This document shows positions 56,509-63,148 of a stretch of DNA of 63,148 bases, piece by piece. The notes below the pieces were generated by a model. The model saw nothing but the letters and a program-made list of their open reading frames with translations. It had not been told where the DNA came from and searched no databases. The stretch covers positions 1 through 63,148 of the forward strand of contig JAFGKV010000143.1 of NCBI GenBank assembly GCA_016928395.1, in the 5' to 3' direction. This DNA comes from Candidatus Fermentibacterota bacterium (lineage in GTDB: Bacteria > JAFGKV01). The translations under genes and the position numbers were made by a program. Every line of letters begins with the position of its first letter. Within the stretch, counting starts at the first letter, position 1.

Positions 56509-58974
56509 GTGGATCAGTCCGTAACCATCGTCATTCCCAGCCATGACGGCCTTGAGCTGCTGAAGCAGAGCATTCCCTCGCTGCTGCAAATGCACTGCAG
56601 CCGCGACTCTTTCTCTGTGCTTGTGGTGGACAACGGGTCCGGCGACAAGACCGTCGCGGCTATCCCTGCCCTTTTCCCCGGCGTGGAAGTCAGGGCCATG
56701 GGCCGCAATGCAGGGTTCGCCAGAGCCTGCAATGAGGGCGCGCGGCGTGCCTCGAGCCGGTACGTGGCCTTCCTCAACAATGATATGAAAGTGGATCGCG
56801 AGTGGCTTGCCCCTCTGGTGGCCGCGCTGGAGGAGTCGCCTGATGCCATCGCCGCGGGCAGCAAGGTGCTCTCGTGGGACGGCAAGACCGTTGATTTCGC
56901 AGGGGGTGATCTGAACTTCGAAGGTCGGGCCTTTCAGCGGGACTGGGGCACCGCCCATGACCCCGCGGCCTACGAAGCCTGCGACAGCATCTTCCTGAAT
57001 GGGGGCGCCATGCTCGTCCGGCGGGATGACTTCCTCCAGATCGGCGGATTCGACGAGGACTTTTTTGTCTACTACGAGGACGTGGACTTCGGCTGGCGGT
57101 CATGGATCCTGGGACGCACGCTGCGATGGATTCCCGAATCATTCACCTTTCATTATCATGGGGCTACGGCCGCACGGATGACGAAGGCCCAGAAGCGCTT
57201 CCTTCTGGAGAGAAACGCGCTGCTGGCCATGTACAAGAACTACGATGACGCCAGCGTGGGCAGGGCCATGAGCGCGGCACTCCTCATGGCCGGGGTGCGA
57301 AGCGTCTCGGGGGCCGACATTCAGCGCGCCGCCTTCCTCTTGACACCGCCATCTCCCCCTCAGGACACAGTGCGCCTTACCCCGGAGGGTGCCGCCCATC
57401 TGGCGGCAGTCACCTCGGCCATCGGTCTGCTGCCGGCCATGGCGTCGAAGCGCGCGTTCATCCAGTCCAACCGCAAGCGGAGCGATCGGGAGGTGCTGGA
57501 CAGATTCGGCAAGCCCATGGAGGCGATCCATCCCGGCCGCGACTATGCCAGGATCCAGCACGCAGTACTGGCAGGCTCGGGTCTGGCCCGCACGCTGGCG
57601 GGCAGAGCGCGACGGGTGCTGGTGGTGAGCCCCGATGTGTTACCCCTGGAAGGATTGCCCACGACGGGCGCGGGGCTTCGAGCCTGGGGCATCGGTCAAG
57701 GGCTTGAGACCAGTGGGTTCGACGTGCGCTTCAGCATGCCCAAAGCGGCCCTGGCATCCTATCCCTCCGTGGAGGCCGGAATCGCGGCGCTGGCCTGGGA
57801 TGAACGGAATCTTCCGGCGGTGGTCCATGCCAGCGGCGCCGATGTGGTCGTGGCCTGTGGATGGCCGCTGCTGGAACAGCTTGGAGACTGTCCGCGCCCC
57901 ATCGCGCTGGACTTCCATGGTCCTCATCTTCTGGAACGAACGATCCAGGGCCATTTAGATCTTGAGACCAATATTAGGACCAAACTTGGATGCATCGCCA
58001 GGGCCGACTACTTCACCTGCGCAGGAGACCGGCAGCGGTCGTATTTCATTCCGTGGCTTCTCATGGCAGGCATACCCTATCGGGACGACATGATCACCCA
58101 GGTGCCGGTTTCGCTGTCGCCCGAGATGCCGCCTCGGCGTGAGCATCTCTCGAGCGAACCGGTGTTCGTCTACGGCGGCGTGTTCCTGCCGTGGCAGGAT
58201 CCAGCCCTGGCGCTGACGGTGCTGGTGGAAGAGCTGGAACGCGCAGGCCGAGGCCGCTTGGATCTTTACGGAGGCAGACATCCTTTCATACCGCTGGATA
58301 CGCGGCGCTTCGAGGCTTTGGTGCGGCGGCTGGAGGGATCGGCCCGGGTCCACGCCCACGGCATGGTGGATCACGATCACCTGCTCCGGGCGTATGGTGA
58401 AGCCACCGTTGCCATGGATGTCATGGCCCGCAACCCTGAACGGGAGCTGGCCTTCACCACGCGTACAGTGGAGTATCTCTGGTGCGGCTTGCCGGTGATC
58501 TACAATAACTACGCTGATCTCGCCCATCTCATTCGCGAGTTCGACGCCGGGTGGGCAGTTGATCCGGATGATGCGGAGGCGATTCGCCGTGCGGTGCGGG
58601 CGGCACTCCACGACCCTTCAGAGATGGCTCGCAAAACGGGCAATGCCCGGCGAATGGTGGAGGCCCGCCTGACGTGGGACAAAGCGGTTGCACCTTTGGC
58701 CTCCTTCTGCGCCGAACCGGAGTTCCGGCCGCACATGACAACCCATGTCAGCTCATCGGCCGCGGTTGAACTCGCGGCTCTTCGCCGCGCGGTGTATGAC
58801 AAAGACGTGCACATCCGCAATATCGAGGCGATGCTCGCCCAACGGTCACGCCTGGCTCGATCTCGATACCTCCTGGGGCGCGTGAAGCACTACTACCAAA
58901 GGGAAGGCCCGGCAGCGGTGGTGGCGCGGAGTGTCGCCAAGGCCCGATTCCTGATGTCCTCGAGGCGCGGATGA
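56509..58974 (+). CDS. Bifunctional GT2-GT4 glycosyltransferase
   Basis: This 821-residue protein joins a GT-A domain (about 1-260: TIVIPSHDGLELLKQSIPSLL, VLVVDNGSGDKT, FLNNDMKVDREW, GGFDEDFFVYYEDVDFGWRSW) through a helical linker (about 265-365, with MASKRAFIQSNRKRSDREVLDRFG) to a GT-B domain (about 370-760: RRVLVVSPDVLPLEGLPTTGAGLRAW, VYGGVFLPWQDPALAL, LAFTTRTVEYLWCGLPVIYN). A short coiled tail closes it. It could add two sugars in turn. GTG 56509 was taken because AGGGAGTGAGG precedes it; upstream frame lies in the previous gene. Confidence 0.87.
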   Translation: MDQSVTIVIPSHDGLELLKQSIPSLLQMHCSRDSFSVLVVDNGSGDKTVAAIPALFPGVEVRAMGRNAGFARACNEGARRASSRYVAFLNNDMKVDREWLAPLVAALEESPDAIAAGSKVLSWDGKTVDFAGGDLNFEGRAFQRDWGTAHDPAAYEACDSIFLNGGAMLVRRDDFLQIGGFDEDFFVYYEDVDFGWRSWILGRTLRWIPESFTFHYHGATAARMTKAQKRFLLERNALLAMYKNYDDASVGRAMSAALLMAGVRSVSGADIQRAAFLLTPPSPPQDTVRLTPEGAAHLAAVTSAIGLLPAMASKRAFIQSNRKRSDREVLDRFGKPMEAIHPGRDYARIQHAVLAGSGLARTLAGRARRVLVVSPDVLPLEGLPTTGAGLRAWGIGQGLETSGFDVRFSMPKAALASYPSVEAGIAALAWDERNLPAVVHASGADVVVACGWPLLEQLGDCPRPIALDFHGPHLLERTIQGHLDLETNIRTKLGCIARADYFTCAGDRQRSYFIPWLLMAGIPYRDDMITQVPVSLSPEMPPRREHLSSEPVFVYGGVFLPWQDPALALTVLVEELERAGRGRLDLYGGRHPFIPLDTRRFEALVRRLEGSARVHAHGMVDHDHLLRAYGEATVAMDVMARNPERELAFTTRTVEYLWCGLPVIYNNYADLAHLIREFDAGWAVDPDDAEAIRRAVRAALHDPSEMARKTGNARRMVEARLTWDKAVAPLASFCAEPEFRPHMTTHVSSSAAVELAALRRAVYDKDVHIRNIEAMLAQRSRLARSRYLLGRVKHYYQREGPAAVVARSVAKARFLMSSRRG

Positions 58975-60764
58975 GAGGTGCGCTTCTGGTCTGTGTGCTC
59001 CTGATTGGAGGATGTACCCGCCGCGAGGAGCATGTGTTCGTCGACCTGACGACAACCTTCTCGGATTCTCTGGTTTCAGGCGCCGAAGCCCGGCCGATAG
59101 CCGTCCGAATGGCGGGACGAACCTACCCTGCCATCGTGGCGCCCGGTGACGGTGCATTTCGGGCACGCGTGGTGGTGCCCCCCGACGCCCGTCTCACCTT
59201 TGCGCCCATGCTGCCTCCCGCCCTCCGGGGCAACGGCGATGTGACCTTCACGGTGTCAGGTCGCACCAGGGGGAGCGCGCCTGAGAAACTCTGGGAGGGA
59301 CACAAGACGTCCCGAAGCCGCAGACCCCGGGAGGTCAGCGTCGACCTGGGCCGCTACCGAGACGTCGCGGTTGAGCTGTGGTTCGAATCCAGTTCACCTC
59401 TGCCCCAGGACACGCCGGGAGCATGGGCCGTCTGGTGCATGCCGAGGGTGCTCTCCAGTGCCAAACCCCGTGGCTCTTCCAGTGTGGTGATCATCACCGT
59501 CGATGCGCTGCGGGCAGACCGCGTGGGCGCGTTCGGTGATACCCTGGCTCATACTCCCGTCATGGACGAGTTGGCGCACCAAGGCGTTATGTTCAGCGCG
59601 GCCTACTCCGCCTTCAATGTCACCAATCCCTCGCTGGCTTCGGTTTTCACCGGCCTCTATGGCAGAGACCACAGAGTGTACAACCTCAACACCCCGCTGG
59701 AGGGGAGATTCACCACCCTGGCAGAGATGCTGAAGGGGTACGGATATCGGACCGGTGCCGTGGTGGCTGTCCGTCATTTGGCCGCGGATATGTCCGGGCT
59801 CGATCAGGGGTTTGACAGCTTCCAGGCTCCGTCGGAGGGTGAGTGGCGGGCCGATGAGACGACGGAGAGGGCGTCCGAGTGGCTATGCAATCAGGGGAGT
59901 CATCCGTTCTTCCTGTGGGTGCACTACTTCGATCCGCACATGCTCTACACGCCGCCGGATTCCTTTGCCCGGATCTTTGCGCCCGAGGGTCCGATCGTGC
60001 CTGGAAGGGCAAACCTTGCCGACTCTTTGGCCGCCCGAACTGACCTCACACACCACGGCCCCGTCGGGACGGAGTGGTTGGCGGGAATGACCAATCCCGC
60101 GTACCCCGAGGCCATGTACCGCGGAGAGGTCGCGTTCGTTGACCAGCAGATCGGCAGGCTTCTGGCCGTGATCAATCAGCGGCTTCTGGCCTCACGAACC
60201 TTGATCGTCCTCACTGCGGATCACGGCGAATCCATGGGTGAGCATGACATCTTCTTCGACCATATCGGCTTGTACAGCCCCCAGGTTCATGTGCCCCTCA
60301 TCTTCCACGGGCCGGGCCTGGTGCCCCGGGGATACAGGCGAGACGACCTTGTGAGCACCGTGGACCTTGTTCCAACCATCATGGATCTGCTCTCCACCGC
60401 GCCCGCCCTTGAGGTCGGCGGCTTTTCCTTCGCCGGCAGTATCCTCAACGGAGCGAAAGGGCCGCGTGACATGGTGATCGCGCAGCACGCCGATCATAGG
60501 GCTGCAACCCTGCGCACCTCCGCGTGGTCCCTCCTGCGGGCGTGGCTTCCGTATTCGGTCGTACGGGTTGATACGTCGTTCTTCGATCTGACGTGCGACC
60601 CTGACGAGCTGGAGGATAAGTCCCGCACTGATCCTCGAGCCGCACGCATGGTGGCTGAGCTGCAGAGCTGGATGAACCGGGCCCGAGCCGGAGAGGCGCC
60701 CTCGGCGACCTTGGACGAGGCGGCGCGACGGCATCTGGTGGCCTTGGGGTATATGGAGGAGTAG
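58971..60764 (+). CDS. Sulfatase/alkaline-phosphatase-superfamily lipoprotein
   Basis: This 597-residue protein has a lipoprotein signal with lipobox IGGC (C15), an N-terminal beta domain (about 20-165) and a sulfatase fold (about 170-590): metal Asp in VVIITVDALRADRVG, HYFDPHMLYTPP, LTADHGESMGEHDIFFDHIGLYSPQVHVPLIF. At the nucleophile position, sulfatases have C/S-x-P-x-R, but this one reads TNPSLASVFTG. Thr here would be used without formylglycine, as in phospho-transfer enzymes of the superfamily, so it may be a phospho- or glycerophosphotransferase of a surface glycan. ATGA overlap with the upstream glycosyltransferase. Confidence 0.83.
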   Translation: MRGALLVCVLLIGGCTRREEHVFVDLTTTFSDSLVSGAEARPIAVRMAGRTYPAIVAPGDGAFRARVVVPPDARLTFAPMLPPALRGNGDVTFTVSGRTRGSAPEKLWEGHKTSRSRRPREVSVDLGRYRDVAVELWFESSSPLPQDTPGAWAVWCMPRVLSSAKPRGSSSVVIITVDALRADRVGAFGDTLAHTPVMDELAHQGVMFSAAYSAFNVTNPSLASVFTGLYGRDHRVYNLNTPLEGRFTTLAEMLKGYGYRTGAVVAVRHLAADMSGLDQGFDSFQAPSEGEWRADETTERASEWLCNQGSHPFFLWVHYFDPHMLYTPPDSFARIFAPEGPIVPGRANLADSLAARTDLTHHGPVGTEWLAGMTNPAYPEAMYRGEVAFVDQQIGRLLAVINQRLLASRTLIVLTADHGESMGEHDIFFDHIGLYSPQVHVPLIFHGPGLVPRGYRRDDLVSTVDLVPTIMDLLSTAPALEVGGFSFAGSILNGAKGPRDMVIAQHADHRAATLRTSAWSLLRAWLPYSVVRVDTSFFDLTCDPDELEDKSRTDPRAARMVAELQSWMNRARAGEAPSATLDEAARRHLVALGYMEE

Positions 60765-60766
60765 TC

Positions 60767-61432
60767 GTGAAGAGGGCACTTGGGGTATCACTCGTGGCGC
60801 TTTCTCTGTTCTGTGGGTCAAAGGCCCGTGGCGACGACCTTCCCGGTGGGGTTACGGGGACCGTGTACGTGCAGGATGATTCCACTGACATGTGGGTTCC
60901 TCTCCAGGACGCAGTGGTGGTGGTGGCCGCCTCGGCTGAGGACAGTCTCGCCGTAGCCGGGGAAGGCAGCGTGATGGTCGATGACACGGGACTGCATCCC
61001 CGGATTCAGGTCGTGAAACCGGAAGGAACGCTCAAGGTCGTGTCGAGGAGTTCTTCGGTGCACCGGCTGCACGGGATCTCGGACAGTGGCCAGCGGGTCT
61101 TCTCGTTGGCGCTTACCATGCCTGGTTTAGAGATTCTCAAGAGGTTGACCGGCCCCGGCCTCGTGCGGCTCACATGCGATGAGGGGCATCTCAGCCAGCA
61201 ATCGGCGTACGTACTGGTCACGCCTCATGCCGGGTGGGCAGTGACTGATTCGAAGGGTCGCTACTTGATACCCGGCGTGCCGCCCTCTCCACGAGCCGTC
61301 CGAGCAGTGCATCCGGAAATCGGCAGCATGGTGGACTCAGTGGTAGTCACGCCCGCCCGTGCAGCCGAATGTGACTTCTACCTCATCCGGCTCGATCGAC
61401 CCCTGACGCGTCCAGACTCGGCTCGCGAGTGA
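60767..61432 (+). CDS. Exported cupredoxin/carboxypeptidase-regulatory-like protein
   Basis: This 221-residue exported protein has a signal peptide (MKRALGVSLVALSLFCGSKARG) and a fold like the methylamine-utilisation/plastocyanin-related proteins. It shows HPRIQVVKPEGTLKVVSRSSSVHRLHG, then a strand with LVRLTCDEGHLSQQSAYVLVTPHAGWAVTD and KGRYLIPGVPPSPRAVRAVHPEIG. Possible copper ligands are His, Cys and His in these motifs, but the set is not complete by eye. Its function here is unknown. GTG start three bases after the sulfatase stop; its stop overlaps the murC start. Confidence 0.7.
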   Translation: MKRALGVSLVALSLFCGSKARGDDLPGGVTGTVYVQDDSTDMWVPLQDAVVVVAASAEDSLAVAGEGSVMVDDTGLHPRIQVVKPEGTLKVVSRSSSVHRLHGISDSGQRVFSLALTMPGLEILKRLTGPGLVRLTCDEGHLSQQSAYVLVTPHAGWAVTDSKGRYLIPGVPPSPRAVRAVHPEIGSMVDSVVVTPARAAECDFYLIRLDRPLTRPDSARE

Positions 61433-62853
61433 CGCGCGGCTGTGCGCCTGTGACCGCCTTGAAGGCCCAGCGCCGTGTCGATTGCCTTCGAATTCCCGGC
61501 CCGGTACATGTGATGGGTGCCGGTGGCGCCGGAATGAGCGCCCTGGCAGAGCTTCTAGTGGACTGCGGTGTGCTGGTGACCGCGTGCGACCGTGTGCCCT
61601 CGTCCCGGCTGGACTCGTTGTCGCATCGAGGGATCAGGACCTGGATTGGGCATGATCCTGCGGATCATCTGGCCGGCGCTCGAACGGTGATCCACACTGC
61701 TGCCATCGGGCGTGATCACCCTGAACTGGCCGCCGCCAGGGCGCGACATCTGGGCGTGGTACCGCGATCCTTGGTACTGGGCCGCCTCAGCAGAGCAATC
61801 CGGTCGGTGTGCGTCGCCGGCAGCCATGGCAAGAGCACGGTCACGGCCCTCGTGGCCCATATCCTCGTCCTTGCGGGCCGTGAACCCGGCTACTTGATCG
61901 GTGGTGTACTCCAGGGACAGGATCGGGGAGGTGCCCTGGGCCGGGGTGAGGTGGTCGTGGTGGAAACCGACGAGTTTGACCGCAGCATCGAACGGGTTGC
62001 CCCGGCTCTGGCCGTCATCACCAACATCGAACCCGAGCACCTGGATATCTACGGGAGTCTCGACCGACTCACTGCGGCGTTCACCCGGTATGCCCGCCGT
62101 GCCTCCGGCGGCGTGGTGGTATGGAATGATGGTATGGCTGCCCGGGCCGTATCCTCGCTGCCGGCCGGGCGCGTTATCCGATGCGGCATGGGTTCCGGTG
62201 GCGATGTCACCTGTGCGGTCACCCGACGGTTTGGCCCCCGATTCCGCGTGGCGATTCGTCTGCCGGATGGCACCACGATCCACGCGAATCTGGCGCTTTC
62301 GGGGCTTCACAATGTCCAGAACGCTACCCTCGCCGCGGCGGTAGCCTGGCGGCGTGGCGTATCTTCTGAGACCATCGCCTCGGGTCTTGAGACCTACCCG
62401 GGATTGATGCGGCGCTTCGAGGTTCTGGGAACAGCCGGGGAATCGATGCTGATCAGCGATTATGCCCACCATCCCACCGAAATCCGCGCAACGCTGGCCA
62501 CCGCTGCCTTGTACGGCAAGCCTGTCGTGGCGGTGTTCCAGCCCCATTTGCACTCGCGTACGGCTCTGCTCTTTGACGACTTCGCCCGATCCTTCAACGC
62601 TGCCGCGCGTGTGGTCGTAACGCCGGTGTATGCGGCCAGAGAGACTCCCCTCCCGGGGATCACGGGCAAGCGGCTGGCCGAGGCCATACGGGCCCGGGGA
62701 ATCCCGGCGGAGCATGCGGAGCCGGGAGACGCCCTGCATTCACTACTCGCACCTCTGCCGGCATTGGGAGTGACCATGGTCTTCCTCTCAGCCGGCGATC
62801 TCGACGGATTCGCCCGGCAGTTCGCCGCAGAGGAGTGCGGCGCGGGGGGGTGA
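61429..62853 (+). CDS. murC: UDP-N-acetylmuramate--L-alanine ligase
   Basis: This 474-residue Mur ligase adds L-Ala to UDP-MurNAc in peptidoglycan synthesis. It has the MurC-type dinucleotide motif MGAGGAGMSALAELL, the ATP loop VCVAGSHGKSTVTAL (usually GTHGKT; the Thr is Ser), ETDEFDRSIERVAP…VITNIEPEHLDIYG and ISDYAHHPTEIRATL. The GTG start overlaps the previous stop (GTGA). It lies at the end of the glycan cluster, outside a usual division/cell-wall operon, so it may be the only copy or a second one. Mpl is a less likely alternative, as its N-terminal motif differs. Confidence 0.92.
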   Translation: MTRGCAPVTALKAQRRVDCLRIPGPVHVMGAGGAGMSALAELLVDCGVLVTACDRVPSSRLDSLSHRGIRTWIGHDPADHLAGARTVIHTAAIGRDHPELAAARARHLGVVPRSLVLGRLSRAIRSVCVAGSHGKSTVTALVAHILVLAGREPGYLIGGVLQGQDRGGALGRGEVVVVETDEFDRSIERVAPALAVITNIEPEHLDIYGSLDRLTAAFTRYARRASGGVVVWNDGMAARAVSSLPAGRVIRCGMGSGGDVTCAVTRRFGPRFRVAIRLPDGTTIHANLALSGLHNVQNATLAAAVAWRRGVSSETIASGLETYPGLMRRFEVLGTAGESMLISDYAHHPTEIRATLATAALYGKPVVAVFQPHLHSRTALLFDDFARSFNAAARVVVTPVYAARETPLPGITGKRLAEAIRARGIPAEHAEPGDALHSLLAPLPALGVTMVFLSAGDLDGFARQFAAEECGAGG

Positions 62854-63148
62854 AGAGAGGACAGTCTACAGGGTTCAGGGTTCGGGGTTCAGTGCGGCCT
62901 CTGAGGTCACGGGATTCCCTCAGGTCTTTCGAGGTGGAGAGTACGGCCGGCAGTTGGCTCTCGGCTATCAGCTCACTCCTATCTCGGGGTCGCCGTCGGG
63001 ATCGCTATCGCTATCGCTATCGGAGTCGCAGCTCCGCGTACGACTACGAAGTCGGGATGTACTCTCACACAAGTGGGGGCCCCGGGCTCGCCCGGACGAT
63101 ACATAGCGCAACTTCCACGCTTCCCCCCGTCATTGCCCGACTCGTTCG
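62854..63148. other. Intergenic end of the window with simple repeats
   Basis: No gene is seen. A phrase of GGTTC/AGGGTTC units lies at 62875-62892 (the same phrase occurs near 17366). A hexamer ATCGCT is repeated three times at 63001-63018. No terminator for murC was identified. Confidence 0.55.

Overview
This window is GC-rich bacterial chromosome. Lipoboxes, a TAT signal, an RmlB, LPS/lipid-type flippases, a multihaem cytochrome and a FlgD-like C-terminal module on an exported beta-propeller suggest a Gram-negative member of a poorly cultured lineage (FCB-superphylum or Eisenbacteria-like). That placement is inference: no rRNA or other phylogenetic marker was identified.

Region 1 (1-3.4 kb) is the relic of an integron. 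Four single-gene cassettes lie head to tail on the minus strand: a truncated PLP enzyme, an adenosine deaminase, a phosphoribosyltransferase and a CDF metal transporter. They are separated by attC-like hairpins with GTTAGGC-type core sites, and each intact gene's stop codon falls inside its own attC. At the head of the array is the decayed 3' end of an integron integrase, transcribed in the same direction as the cassettes (the rarer reverse-integrase layout). Its catalytic Tyr reads Cys and it is frameshifted.

Region 2 (3.5-19.4 kb) carries exported and stress-type genes: a GyrI-like secreted protein, MntP, an exported toroid protein with a DLDD motif, a Cache lipoprotein flanked by two paralogous copies of a glycosidase-like gene (one broken), a toxin-antitoxin pair set between two copies of a REP-like mosaic repeat, a DUF362 protein, a VPS10/BNR propeller, a J-domain protein and a seven-haem membrane cytochrome.

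Region 3 (19.8-36.4 kb) is mostly plus-strand and tightly packed with overlapping start/stop codons. It holds an eRF1-like translational machinery protein, a polysaccharide flippase, a FemAB-like acyltransferase, a GT4, a double-parvulin lipoprotein, a TPR lipoprotein divergent from a methyltransferase (their start codons overlap), MutS2, a MaoC dehydratase, RmlB, a deoxynucleoside kinase, an MsbA-type ABC exporter and a variant HD-GYP protein.

Region 4 (36.5-44.3 kb, minus strand) holds a radical SAM protein with two C-terminal repeat domains and an operon of subtilase, DUF6599, DUF362 and NapH/NapG-like polyferredoxin. Region 5 (44.7-52.6 kb, plus) is a four-gene membrane operon led by a DUF6754 protein, then a UPF0173 metallo-hydrolase and a large kinase with a formylglycine-generating-enzyme-like C-terminus. 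Region 6 (52.6-62.9 kb) is a run of four glycosyltransferase genes, a sulfatase-fold lipoprotein with Thr at the nucleophile position, a cupredoxin-like protein and MurC, almost all joined by 4-base ATGA/GTGA overlaps. This looks like a surface-glycan assembly unit that could work with RmlB, the flippase and the ABC exporter upstream.
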